Shown: in pieces, positions 27,753 through 36,030 of the stretch
How the letters are laid out: each line of letters opens with the position of its first letter
Position numbering within the stretch: position 1 is the first letter of the stretch
Source: Terriglobales bacterium
Lineage (GTDB): Bacteria > Acidobacteriota > Terriglobia > Terriglobales > Acidobacteriaceae
Assembly (NCBI GenBank): GCA_035573675.1
Contig: DATMAB010000010.1
Location: forward strand, 1 to 64,000
Length of the DNA: 64,000 nt
Direction of reading: 5' to 3'
The notes under the pieces: model-generated
The model's database searches: none
Told to the model about the DNA's origin: nothing
What the model saw: the letters and a program-made list of their open reading frames with translations, nothing else
Made by a program: the position numbers and the translations under genes

Positions 27753-28726
27753 TTCAGGAACTCCACAATCGTCCGCTCCGCCCAGCGGCCGTCGTAGCCC
27801 ACGGCCGGCGCCAGGAACGCGCAGTGCCCGCCGCGGCGAGTTTCGAGAAAGGTGATGTTGGGATTGGCCCGGATGTGCGTCCGTGTCAGCGGCATCAGGG
27901 GAATGAAGGGATCGTCGTCGGAGTGGATGATCAGCGTCGGGCGCGCGACGCGGTCGACAACGCGCGACGCGGAAGACTGCGCGTAATAGTCGTCGGCGTT
28001 GCGGAATCCGCTGTAAGGCGCCGTCACCCGGTCGTCGAACTCACGCACACTGCGCATCCAGCGCAGGCTCTCCAGCGAATAGCGGTCGGGGAAAAGGCGC
28101 GCCTTCTGGCGCACACGCCGCGTCAGGCCCCAAAGGAAATTCCACTCGTACAGCCGGTTCTCGGGAAGATGGATGGCGTCGGCCGCGGCGGCCAGGTCCA
28201 TAGCGGGGCACACGGCAGCGAAGGCCACAACTTCGCGCGGGGCGTCGTTCCCCCACTCGCCCGCCAGCTTTATCACCAGATTGCCGCCCATGGAGAAGCC
28301 GGCGAGCGCCAGCCGCGGCAGGCCGTCGGCGATCAGCGCCTGCGCCACCGCGCCCACATCGCCCGAAAGCCCGGAGTGATAGAGCGTGGGCGTCAGCCGT
28401 TCGGAGCCGCCGCAGTTGCGCTGGTTCATGCGCACCACGTTCATCCCTGCGGCCCACGCCTTGGCCGCTGTGCCCAGGATGTATTGCGACTCGCTCGAGC
28501 CCTCAAGCCCATGCACTAACACCACGGTGAGCGCCGCGCGCGGCTCCGGCTGCCAGTGGCAGTGGCACAGGACCTCCGAGCCTTCCTCCACCGTGAACCT
28601 GCGTTCTTCCGCTCGCGGCAGCCGGTGATTCCGCGGCAACAGCGCCGCCGCGATGGTCTGCCGATGCGGACCGGACAGGCCGAATCGCGGGCGGAAAGAC
28701 TGGCTGGGAACGAACGCTGCGGGCAT
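27728..28726 (-). CDS. Alpha/beta hydrolase, YheT family
   Basis: 332-residue hydrolase. The N-terminal FGLSGPHRQTIAAALLPR (cap region) and VVLVHGLEGSSESQYILG are characteristic of the YheT/EMB8/ABHD1-3 group. The nucleophile elbow is GFSMGGNLVIKL (Ser about residue 145), followed by a catalytic Asp in IIHSDDDPFIP and a His in RRGGHCAFLA. These enzymes act on lipid or ester substrates, mostly undefined. The ATG at 28726 lies 14 nt after a TAGAAT hexamer (minus strand, 28746-28741) and no ribosome site is evident. It is divergent from the FmdB-like gene. Confidence 0.9.
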   Translation of the reverse strand: MPAAFVPSQSFRPRFGLSGPHRQTIAAALLPRNHRLPRAEERRFTVEEGSEVLCHCHWQPEPRAALTVVLVHGLEGSSESQYILGTAAKAWAAGMNVVRMNQRNCGGSERLTPTLYHSGLSGDVGAVAQALIADGLPRLALAGFSMGGNLVIKLAGEWGNDAPREVVAFAAVCPAMDLAAAADAIHLPENRLYEWNFLWGLTRRVRQKARLFPDRYSLESLRWMRSVREFDDRVTAPYSGFRNADDYYAQSSASRVVDRVARPTLIIHSDDDPFIPLMPLTRTHIRANPNITFLETRRGGHCAFLAPAVGYDGRWAERTIVEFLNQHSAVST

Positions 28727-28802
28727 CGTCGGGCGATGTCATTCTAATGGCGCGTTGCGGCGGCAGCGCCAGAATGCTATGTTCTGTAGCGGGAGTCACC
28801 CT

Positions 28803-29030
28803 GTGCCCATCTTTGAATACATCTGCAAGGACTGCCGCCAGCATTTTGAAGCCGTGGTCTACGGCGTGCAGAAGCCCGAGTGCCCCTCCTGCCATAGCGG
28901 ACGACTGGAGCAGCAGCTTTCCGTGTTCGCGGTGGGAGCGGGCAGGAGCGCTGCGAGTTCCCGTCCCAGCGCCGCTCCCTGCGGCACCTGCGGCGATCCC
29001 CGCGGACCGGGTTCGTGCGCGTTGGATTGA
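28803..29030 (+). CDS. FmdB-family zinc-ribbon protein
   Basis: 75-residue protein from GTG 28803, preceded by GGGAG. VPIFEYICKDCRQHFEAVVY and CPSCHSGRLEQQLSVF match the FmdB/CxxC putative regulatory domain: two CxxC knuckles that bind zinc. The C-terminus has two further cysteine pairs (APCGTCGDPRGPGSCALD), common in this family. It was proposed long ago to regulate formamidase genes, but its general role is unknown. A TATGTT hexamer at 28778-28783 may be its -10. It is divergent from the YheT-like gene and ends at a repeat arm. Confidence 0.85.
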   Translation: MPIFEYICKDCRQHFEAVVYGVQKPECPSCHSGRLEQQLSVFAVGAGRSAASSRPSAAPCGTCGDPRGPGSCALD

Positions 29031-29150
29031 AGCAGCGATAAGCAATAAGCGATTAGCGGCAAGCTTGAACGCCCCTGATTCACGCAGTTTTGTGACGTAG
29101 ACTCGCGTTTTTCTTGGGGCTCGCGCTTATCGCTTACTGCTTATTGCTTA
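29031..29150. repeat. Inverted pair of AGCAATAAGCG/CGCTTATTGCT words
   Basis: The left arm (29031-29069) is GCGATAAGCAATAAGCGATT plus GCGGCAAGC. The right arm (29121-29150) is its inverted match, CGCGCTTATCGCTTACTGCT then TATTGCTTA. It lies between the convergent FmdB and GT87-like genes; about 50 bp between the arms hold no gene. A bidirectional terminator is one possibility. Confidence 0.65.
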
Positions 29151-30367
29151 TGGCTGGCCCGTTCCTCCGCCGAGAGCTGCACCACCACCCACGCCATGCC
29201 CACAAACGCCACCACTGAAAGCTGCAGATGCGTTACCTGTGTCACCGCACCCAGCAAGGGCAGCGCATAAGAGAGATAGAGCAGCACACGCATCGTCGGC
29301 GACCAGTGATGGTCAGCGTTCGACAGCGCCCAGTTCCCCAGCAGAAGCATCGCCGGCGCCAGGATCACCAGGTCATAGACGGTCAGGTGCGGCGCCACCA
29401 ACACCGTAGCCAGAAGGAAACCGGAGTAGCGCAAGGGTAGTGTTGCTGGCGTTCTCCACACCCACACCACGCCCAGCAACACCACGCCCGCGGTGGCAAA
29501 GTACAACCAGCGCGCCGCCGCTTCCCACGGCACCAGCAGCATCCAGAACGCCCGCAGAGAGTGCATCTGGTAGAGCTTCGGCTCGAGCACCGAGGACATC
29601 GCGCCCAGCATCCGCAGAGTCTGCCCGTACTGCTCCATCACGGCCGAACCCCAGTACGACCAGCCGGCGGCCAGTTGCGCCGCCGCTCCCGCCACGGCAC
29701 CCAGGACGACTTTCCACTGCCCGGTAAACACGAACACGACCGCCGCGGCCAGTCCGAGCTGCGGCTTGTAGATGAGCATGCCGATGGTAAGGCCGGCGAG
29801 CAGAGGTCGCTTTGCTTCGAGCGCCAGATAACCGAGCGTGAGGAACCCCAATGCCAATGCCGAGGTCTGCCCGTGGGCAATCAGATTGAAGAACGCGGGG
29901 GAAGCAAACGCCAGCAGCACTACGGTTCCTCGGTGTTGCCCGAGTTGCGGGCAGCGTCGCCACACCGCATGGCAGCACAGGCCGTAGGTGACCGCGCTGA
30001 TGGACATCCAGAGAACAGCGGCCACCGGATAAGGCAGACGCGCCAGGGGAGCAAACAGCAGCGCCATCTGCGGGCCATGCACGGGCTGGAAGAAGAAGCC
30101 CTTGGAGTCCGGCACCAGGCGCTCCGATTCGGCCTTTTGCGCATAAGCGTCGTAGAGGTCCGCACCGCGCCCCTGGTTGGCCAGCGTTCCCAGCGTATAG
30201 AAGTGCAGGAAGTCGGCGCCCTTGACGATACCTGCGCGGTCGCGCATCCCCGGTGTTGACAGGCTGAAGGCGTACACGAGCCACAGGCACAAGCCCAACA
30301 GAGCCGCGTGCCGACGCACGCGTCGCTCGGTGAGCCACGCAGCCATCCGCTCCAGGGGACGGGCCAT
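29141..30367 (-). CDS. GT87/DUF2029-like polytopic membrane glycosyltransferase
   Basis: About 408 residues with around ten hydrophobic segments (LLGLCLWLVYAFSL near the N-terminus, then VVLLAFASPAFFNLIAHGQT, LAAAVVFVFTG, WLYFATAGVVLLGVVWVW). ADFLHFYTLG in the first periplasmic loop and HGQTSALALGFLTLGYLALE match DUF2029/GT87, polyprenyl-phosphate-sugar-dependent mannosyltransferase-like proteins. The acidic catalytic residue is presumably the D of GADFLHFY. ATG 30367 is preferred over ATG 30379, because a TACAAT -10 (minus strand, 30383-30378) overlaps the latter. Donor and acceptor are unknown. Confidence 0.8.
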   Translation of the reverse strand: MARPLERMAAWLTERRVRRHAALLGLCLWLVYAFSLSTPGMRDRAGIVKGADFLHFYTLGTLANQGRGADLYDAYAQKAESERLVPDSKGFFFQPVHGPQMALLFAPLARLPYPVAAVLWMSISAVTYGLCCHAVWRRCPQLGQHRGTVVLLAFASPAFFNLIAHGQTSALALGFLTLGYLALEAKRPLLAGLTIGMLIYKPQLGLAAAVVFVFTGQWKVVLGAVAGAAAQLAAGWSYWGSAVMEQYGQTLRMLGAMSSVLEPKLYQMHSLRAFWMLLVPWEAAARWLYFATAGVVLLGVVWVWRTPATLPLRYSGFLLATVLVAPHLTVYDLVILAPAMLLLGNWALSNADHHWSPTMRVLLYLSYALPLLGAVTQVTHLQLSVVAFVGMAWVVVQLSAEERASHKQ

Positions 30368-30387
30368 GGGAAGCGACATTGTAGCCG

Positions 30388-31929
30388 CTAGTCCGTTCGC
30401 CGCAGGGCCTTCCCGACATCGACCCCAAACTGCGGATTCTTCGCCGTCCCGCTGACCTCGATGGGAAGCAGCGTGCCGGCGCCCTTCCGCGAAAACCAGG
30501 GATCGACCGCCTTGAGAAGAAACGACTTTACTCCGGTGGTTGTCTGGGATAGTTTGGCTTGGAGAGCCAGCGTCCCGCGAAGGTCCAGAGTGCCTTCCAG
30601 GAGGCTGTAATGCCCGCGGAGGCGGACGGTCGCGCCCGGCACCTGAAACCTAAGCCGGGAGATGGACAGCGTGCCGTTCTTCAACTGAAAGCGTCCCTCC
30701 AGGTCGGAGGCGACCTCGGAGCCTTCCTCCTCAGTCTTCCCTTGGCCCCGCAGGCTCAACGTCTCCACCTTCTTGCGCACGCTCAACTTCGTGAAGCGGG
30801 CACTGGCGAGGTGGAAGCGGCCGCTGAGATTCAGGCGTTGCGCGATTCTCTCGCTTCCGGGCAGCAGCAGGAACTGCGTCTGAAGGCGCACCGGGCCGGT
30901 CATGGGAGGCGTGCTGTCCTTCACCGCCAGGCGCAACAAGTCTTCGATCCGACCTTCCGGGACGCTGACATCCAGAGCGACAACGCGACCTCTCGGCTCG
31001 GCAGTTCTCGCCACCAGGCCGTTGGCCAGGATGGTGGAGTTCCCCAGGCGAGCCTCCACCGAATCCAGGAGCGTGTCGCCGCTGGTGCCGTCCACCACCG
31101 CACTGAAGCGCGTGTGCAACGGAACCGGGTTTCCTCCGACGTCGACACTGAAGTCCGGCGTGTCGGTCTCGCCCTGCACCGCCAAGCGTCCGAGAATGCC
31201 CTCGAACTTTCCTGTGGAGGCCAATATTCCGCCGATGCCGCGAATGGTGTTGAGGTCGGCGTCACGAAAGCTGTATTCGCCGGAGACTGGAGTCAGGCTG
31301 GGATCTTCCGCCTCCCAGGGGCCGAAATAGCCCGTCGCCTCGATCTCGCCCGCCGGCTTGGGGTTGGTGAGACTGGCGCGGAAGGACATGGGCCGGCCCG
31401 AACCTGAGGAACGCAGCAAGACGTGGTGAAGATCGAACACGATCGGCAGTTTGCCTTCCCGCTTGGGCAGGATGGTCAACTGCGCGTTGTCCGAGACTAT
31501 TTCCTGTACGGCGATTCGATAGCCGGCCAGCCGCTTGCCCAGCGAGCTTCCGCCCGGCTGGCTGCGCGGCGGCACAGTAATCTCCAGCCCTTCAATCCGG
31601 ACGCGATCGACGTGAGGCGGCGTTCTCAACAGGGCCAGCAACCCTGTTTCCACCGAGAAAGCCTTCACCCGAATCAAGGGAGGGAGGTCCTTCCGCTCCC
31701 GGCTTCTCATGGCCAGGCCTTCGCCATCAATCCGGAGAAACAGGAGGCCGGAAATCCGCAGTTCTTCGATCTCGACGTCGCCGTCGAACCGCTCTTGCAG
31801 GATCGCCACCAGGCGTTGCTTGACGAGCGGCTCCACCCAGCGCCTGTGCAGCGCAGCCGTGCCAAGAACGCAGGCTGCCAGGATGACACCCAGCAGACCC
31901 GCAATCGCAAGCCGCTTGCGCATGGTCAC
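30388..31929 (-). CDS. AsmA-like envelope protein
   Basis: 513 residues. An N-terminal membrane anchor (LAIAGLLGVILAACVLGTAA) precedes a long beta-rich domain with AsmA/TamB-like phrases: FDGDVEIEELRISGL, LIRVKAFSVETGLLALLRTP, VDRVRIEGLEITVPPR. Repeated amphipathic strands and a late FQVPGATVRLRGHYSLLEGT unit follow, ending near GVDVGKALRRT. AsmA-like proteins act in lipid transport between membranes. The start is GTG 31929 with GGAGG upstream; an ATG two codons later is possible. It precedes the GT87-like gene by 20 bp on the same strand, so the two may be co-transcribed. Confidence 0.75.
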   Translation of the reverse strand: MTMRKRLAIAGLLGVILAACVLGTAALHRRWVEPLVKQRLVAILQERFDGDVEIEELRISGLLFLRIDGEGLAMRSRERKDLPPLIRVKAFSVETGLLALLRTPPHVDRVRIEGLEITVPPRSQPGGSSLGKRLAGYRIAVQEIVSDNAQLTILPKREGKLPIVFDLHHVLLRSSGSGRPMSFRASLTNPKPAGEIEATGYFGPWEAEDPSLTPVSGEYSFRDADLNTIRGIGGILASTGKFEGILGRLAVQGETDTPDFSVDVGGNPVPLHTRFSAVVDGTSGDTLLDSVEARLGNSTILANGLVARTAEPRGRVVALDVSVPEGRIEDLLRLAVKDSTPPMTGPVRLQTQFLLLPGSERIAQRLNLSGRFHLASARFTKLSVRKKVETLSLRGQGKTEEEGSEVASDLEGRFQLKNGTLSISRLRFQVPGATVRLRGHYSLLEGTLDLRGTLALQAKLSQTTTGVKSFLLKAVDPWFSRKGAGTLLPIEVSGTAKNPQFGVDVGKALRRTD

Positions 31930-32067
31930 GGCACCTCCAGCGCGGTTTGGTTGGCCATTCCGCAGGTAAAGCGGAACCGCGCGACACTCTGATTGCTCCG
32001 TGGCGAGTTAGATGCAGGAGAGAACTGGCTGTGGAAACAGGAAGGCGCAGAAACGAGAATCAAATGC

Positions 32068-32144
32068 TGGGGTGGGTGATGGGTCTCGAACCCACAACGT
32101 CCGGAGCCACAGTCCGGTGCTCTACCGATTGAGCTACACCCACC
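32068..32144 (-). tRNA. tRNA-His (GTG)
   Basis: Minus strand: extra 5' G (G-1, at 32144), acceptor GTGGGTG with CACCCAC, D-arm GCTCAATCGGTAGAGC, anticodon arm CCGGA-CTGTGGC-TCCGG with anticodon GTG, T-arm GTGGG-TTCGAGA-CCCAT (one mismatch-like closing pair), discriminator C and encoded CCA. The G-1 opposite C is the histidine identity mark. Confidence 0.95.
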
Positions 32145-32276
32145 GCAACCACTCGATTATAGCAAGCGTGATTGCGGACCGAATGGCGGCGCAAGCGGTT
32201 GAATTTTGTGGTTAAAAGCCACGCGGACGGCCCGGCAGCCGTCCGCTTGGTGTTCAGGAGGGAGAGAGACAGAAAC

Positions 32277-33545
32277 TTAGGAGCGGCCCACGCCCACGTA
32301 TTCAAAGCCCATGGCGCGCAGGCGCGTGGAGTCGAGCAGATTCTTGGTGTCCACGATCAGCGGCCGCTTGAGCGTGCGCTTGATGCGGTCGAAATCCAGG
32401 TCGCGGAACTCCGGCCAGCCGGTGCCCACCACCAGGGCATCGGAGCCTTCGGCGGCGGCGTACGGCGTCTCGCAATACTTCACTGTGCCGTTCAGTTCCT
32501 GGCGCGCTTCCGGAATCGCGACCGGGTCGTAAGCCCGCACGTGTGCGCCCCGCGCCGTCAGCCGGCGCGCCAACTGCACGGCCGAGGACTGCGCCACGGA
32601 GTTGGTGTGCGGCTTGAACGCCAGCCCCAGGATGCCGACTTCCTTCCCGGGCACGTTCTGCAGCAGCGACGTGATCTTGTCCGCCATGCGATCCGAGATG
32701 GAAGCGTTGACCTCGCGAGCGGCAGCCAGCACCTTCAACCCCTGGCCGTGGCGCACCGCGAGCTGCGCCAGCGAATCCATCTGCGTTTCCACGAACGGAC
32801 CGCCGAACGCCGTTCCCGGTTGCAGGCAGCGGGGCGCGATCTTGCGGTCCAGACCCAGCGCCAGCGCCAGGTCCACCGCGTCGGCCTGTACGCCCTCGCA
32901 CAACGAAGCGATCTCGTTGATGAACGCCACCTTGGTCGCCAGGTAAGCAGTGGCCGCTTCGCGCACCAGTTCCGCCGTGGACGGATTGGTGACGATCACC
33001 GGCACGCCGCGCATGATCAGCGGGCGGTAGATCTGCTTCAGCGTGAACACCGCATCGTTCGAGGTCGTGCCCAGCACGATGCGGTCCGGCCAGTTGAAGT
33101 CCTCGACCGCACAGCCGTCGGTGAGGAACATGGGCTGCGCCACGACCTGCAGGTCATGCCCCAGGTCGCGCAGGCATTGTTCCACGCGCACCGCTGTGCC
33201 CACCGGCACGGGGGTGGCGATCACCATGATGGACCGGGCGCGGGCGCCGCCGGCCACTTCCATCGCCGCTTCATCGATCTGCCGGTGCGAGTCCGGGGAG
33301 ATGTAGAAGACGTCAGCGCGATTGGTGAAGTGCGCCAGCTCGGTCGTATAGGTGAGCCGTCCCACGCGCGTGTTGCGGCGGACCATGTCCGTCAGGTTCT
33401 TTTCGCAGAAGGGCAACTGGCCCTGGTGCAGGCGGGCGATGCGAACCTCGTCGCGGTCGTAGCAGGTGACCGGAAGACCGAAATCGGCCAGGCAGGCCGA
33501 GACCACCGTGCCCAGATAACCGGTGCCATACACTCCGATATGCAT
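32277..33545 (-). CDS. UDP-glucose/GDP-mannose dehydrogenase homologue lacking catalytic residues
   Basis: 422 residues with all three family domains: the NAD domain (MHIGVYGTGYLGTVVSACLA), the central helical region and the UDP-binding C-terminus (GILGLAFKPHTNSVAQSSAV). Normal enzymes oxidise a nucleotide sugar twice using a Cys in FGGSCxxKD. Here that motif is FGGPFVETQ (247-255): position 251 is Phe, not Cys, and KD is lost. The usual KYxxNA is REAATA (Lys to Arg195, Asn to Thr199), and NPEFLREG reads QPMFLTDG. An oxidative two-step mechanism is therefore unlikely. The start at 33545 is fixed by AAGGA upstream; the frame before it is not conserved-looking. Confidence 0.85.
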   Translation of the reverse strand: MHIGVYGTGYLGTVVSACLADFGLPVTCYDRDEVRIARLHQGQLPFCEKNLTDMVRRNTRVGRLTYTTELAHFTNRADVFYISPDSHRQIDEAAMEVAGGARARSIMVIATPVPVGTAVRVEQCLRDLGHDLQVVAQPMFLTDGCAVEDFNWPDRIVLGTTSNDAVFTLKQIYRPLIMRGVPVIVTNPSTAELVREAATAYLATKVAFINEIASLCEGVQADAVDLALALGLDRKIAPRCLQPGTAFGGPFVETQMDSLAQLAVRHGQGLKVLAAAREVNASISDRMADKITSLLQNVPGKEVGILGLAFKPHTNSVAQSSAVQLARRLTARGAHVRAYDPVAIPEARQELNGTVKYCETPYAAAEGSDALVVGTGWPEFRDLDFDRIKRTLKRPLIVDTKNLLDSTRLRAMGFEYVGVGRS

Positions 33546-34107
33546 TGCCGAATCCTTTCGGGGCCCGTGTGCGTAGTTGCCCACAAGCCTCTGTTGACTG
33601 AGGGGAGGAGGCTTGCTTTCCCCGACCGGCAGCCCGCAGGCTGCCTGTGCTCCTACCTGTGTACCCTCGGTGCCATCCAGCAACAAGATGAGGAAAGGAC
33701 ATGCACCAATGGGGAGAGCTGGCTCGATGGCGGCGACGGGATGCGAGCGCCCTAACTGGCTGAAAACAAAGATGTTAGCGGGATTAACAAATTGGTGATT
33801 GGAGTGACTGGTGACGTCCTAGGCACATAGGCAGGTCCGGAAAATCGTGCGGGGAAGTACGCCATAGGAGCTCACGTCGGCCAGTGACCTAGCACCTTGA
33901 CAGTCACAATGTCGACGGAAGAGAATCAACGTACTCATACCCTCGCTCCCATACACGCTCTCTACCGTCCACACACTGTCTAAGCGAGGCGGGCCCCCAG
34001 CACGGATCACACACGTTTCTGATTGACGAGGCATCCTCAGGCCGCCGAATCATGGCCGACTTGCTCAATTTTTCTTTTCTTGACGGATTTCCCGCTGGAG
34101 GTGGGAG
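33546..34107. other. 562-bp gap between the dehydrogenase homologue and the Kelch gene
   Basis: No supported gene. Around 33788-33815 there is a run of TGGTGATTGGAGTGACTGGT words, like the single-arm repeats elsewhere. TTGACA at 33898-33903 is a good -35 but has only a poor -10 (AGAGAA) 17 bp on. The last 30 bases carry the strong ribosome site of the Kelch gene. Base composition drops visibly towards the 3' half. Confidence 0.4.
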
Positions 34108-35319
34108 ATGAAACAAAGAACAGGAATGCGATCCGTGGTTTCCCGTACGTTCGTAGCTTTAGTCATCCTGCAACTTGCGAGCGTAGTGTCGGCGCAAGTG
34201 CCGGACACCTTCACAGCTGTCCCAGGAGGGATGACCTCAGGCCGCACGTGGCATAAGGCAACGCTCCTCAACAACGGCAAGGTACTGGTGGTCGGCGGGG
34301 CGGGGACAACCGCCGAACTGTACGACCCTCTCACCAACACCTTCGCGGCTACGCAGGCCGGGATGACCGTACCGCGCCAGTATCTAGCCGCGGCACCGCT
34401 CAACGATGGCAAGGTCCTGGTAGTCGGGGGAGAAATCCACGATGGCGCGTCTACGTCCAGCGCTGAAGTGTACGATCCCGCCACCGACAGCTTCACGGCG
34501 ACTCTGGGCGGGATGTCTGCAGCCCGTTACTGGCACACGGCGACAATGCTCAATAATGGCAAGGTGCTCGTGGCCGGGGGCTGCTGCAATCTTGCGAGTG
34601 CGGAACTGTACGACCCCTCCACCGGCACTTTCACGGTCATCCCCAGCGGTATGACGGCAGCCCGTTACCATCACACCGCGACGCTCCTCAACGACGGAAA
34701 AGTGCTGATCGCTGGCGGCTTCGGGTCTGTGGCGGGGGGTGGCTTCGACTATCTGGCAAGCGCCGAACTGTACGACCCATCCGCGAACAGCTTCACGGCT
34801 ATCCCGGGCGGGATGACCTCGGCCCGCGCGGCTGCCACCGCGACGCTGCTCAATAACGGCGAGGTCCTGCTGACTGGGGGGCACAACGGCTTTGGAATCA
34901 CTTCCAGTGCCGAACGGTACGACCCCACCGCCAACACGTTCGCCGCCACGGATGGCAATATGACCTCAGACCGCTTAGCTCACACAGCAACGCTGCTCAG
35001 CAGTGGCAAGGTGTTAGTGGCGGGCGGCGGTAGCGCCGACCTGTACCACCCCTTGGACCAGCCAGTGCCGCTTCTCCAGCAACTGGTCGTGGTGGTCGCG
35101 AGCTACAACCTGCAGCAGGGAATCAGCAACTCGCTCGACACGAAGCTGCAGAATGTTCTTGAGGCGCTAAACGAGGCCAACGCAGGCCAGCGTGCCGACG
35201 CAGCTAACAAGCTCCAAGCGTTCATCAATGCCGTGGACGCGCAACGCGACAAGGAACTGACGAGCACTCAGGCCGACGAACTTACTGCCATGGCTATGCG
35301 CATCTTGTCGGTGCTCTAG
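34108..35319 (+). CDS. Secreted Kelch-repeat propeller with FIMAH-like C-terminal domain
   Basis: 403 residues with a signal peptide (TFVALVILQLASVVSAQ). Six tandem units of about 50 residues follow, each of the form GGMTSxRxxHTATLLNxGKVLVxGG then SAELYDPxTxTF, enough for a six-bladed beta-propeller. The last about 85 residues (NLQQGISNSLDTKLQNVLEA, KLQAFINAVDAQRDKELT) resemble the FIMAH domain, a small helical module found at the C-termini of secreted acidobacterial proteins. A GGAGGTGGGAG site supports the ATG. Codon use is less GC-biased than in its neighbours. Binding partner unknown. Confidence 0.85.
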   Translation: MKQRTGMRSVVSRTFVALVILQLASVVSAQVPDTFTAVPGGMTSGRTWHKATLLNNGKVLVVGGAGTTAELYDPLTNTFAATQAGMTVPRQYLAAAPLNDGKVLVVGGEIHDGASTSSAEVYDPATDSFTATLGGMSAARYWHTATMLNNGKVLVAGGCCNLASAELYDPSTGTFTVIPSGMTAARYHHTATLLNDGKVLIAGGFGSVAGGGFDYLASAELYDPSANSFTAIPGGMTSARAAATATLLNNGEVLLTGGHNGFGITSSAERYDPTANTFAATDGNMTSDRLAHTATLLSSGKVLVAGGGSADLYHPLDQPVPLLQQLVVVVASYNLQQGISNSLDTKLQNVLEALNEANAGQRADAANKLQAFINAVDAQRDKELTSTQADELTAMAMRILSVL

Positions 35320-35354
35320 CAAGACCACACCACTGCGAACCACAGGTTGCCAGC

Positions 35355-35903
35355 TTAGGGGCGTGGCGCCAGCTGCCGGCCCAGGTGCACCGGCGCAAGG
35401 TCCACCCAGCGGTTGTGCGGGCCTTCGCGGACGAAAGTCAGCTCGTCCAGCCGGATGGTGCGCGGGCCGCGGTATCGGTTCCAGCGCTCGCGAGAAAGCG
35501 CTTCGGCGGCGCGGGCTTCGGCATCCCCGGCCAGCTTCACGATGGTCAGGTGCGGGTGGTAGGTCCACGGCTCCACGAACTCCAAGCTGCCACGATTCAG
35601 GTAGTCGTGCAGGCGCCGCATCTCTTCCGCGCCCTCCTTCACCTGGATGTGAACTGTAGGCGTGACGGGAACGAAGCTGTCCACGTCGCCCAGGGTAATG
35701 TCGAAGGGATGAAAGCTGGCGCACAGTTCCTCCAGCGTTCCCAGGGCGGCGGCTTCGCTGCCGGAAAGCAGGCGCGGCGGCAGGATGCTGACGTGAGCGG
35801 GAAGATGACTGTGTTCGGGGTAGACCTCGCGGCGCAGCTCTTCGACGAAACGTCCCACTGAGTTCCGTACGTAAGCCACCACCGCATAGTGCAGCGGCTG
35901 CAT
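35355..35903 (-). CDS. 2'-5' RNA ligase family protein (2H phosphoesterase)
   Basis: 182 residues with the two HxTx-type motifs of the 2H superfamily: AHVSILPPR (HxSx) near residue 38 and PHLTIVKL (HxTx) near residue 120. LHYAVVAYV starts the first strand. Members ligate tRNA halves in vitro or hydrolyse cyclic phosphates; the physiological substrate is unclear. The ATG at 35903 is 11 nt from a perfect TATAAT on the minus strand (35920-35915), with no ribosome site between, consistent with a leaderless or nearly leaderless message. Confidence 0.85.
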   Translation of the reverse strand: MQPLHYAVVAYVRNSVGRFVEELRREVYPEHSHLPAHVSILPPRLLSGSEAAALGTLEELCASFHPFDITLGDVDSFVPVTPTVHIQVKEGAEEMRRLHDYLNRGSLEFVEPWTYHPHLTIVKLAGDAEARAAEALSRERWNRYRGPRTIRLDELTFVREGPHNRWVDLAPVHLGRQLAPRP

Positions 35904-35914
35904 ACCGGAGTGTG

Positions 35915-35920
35915 ATTATA
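35915..35920 (-). promoter_or_regulatory. -10 element TATAAT for the 2'-5' RNA ligase gene
   Basis: A perfect hexamer on the minus strand, 11 nt before the ATG. The 11-base interval (CACACTCCGGT) has no Shine-Dalgarno match. Confidence 0.5.
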
Positions 35921-35964
35921 GTCCTGCCGGGGGTGCCGACGGCCAAAACCAGACAAGCGGCCTG

Positions 35965-36013
35965 CGTAGCGCCGGCGACCTGCCGGCTGTCGTGCGGGCA
36001 GTTGCCCGCAGCG
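35965..36013. repeat. Double-hairpin GTAG/REP-like element, copy 2
   Basis: On the plus strand CGTAGC is followed by GCCGGCGACCTGCCGGC, TGTCG and TGCGGGCAGTTGCCCGCA. This is the same order of parts as copy 1 at 14564-14612, in inverted orientation, with differences confined mainly to loops. GTAG next to a GC-rich hairpin is the hallmark of REP elements. Confidence 0.65.
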
Positions 36014-36030
36014 TACGCTATCCTGACGCC

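Noticed and set aside
33546-33686. N-terminal extension of the dehydrogenase homologue from 33686
   Set aside because: The extra 47 residues precede the Rossmann start MHIGVYGTG, which has its own AAGGA site.
33600-33720. A c-di-GMP (GEMM) riboswitch upstream of the Kelch or dehydrogenase gene
   Set aside because: Some GCCGG and GGGC words recall it, but the conserved GACGCAAAGCC-type core could not be found on either strand.
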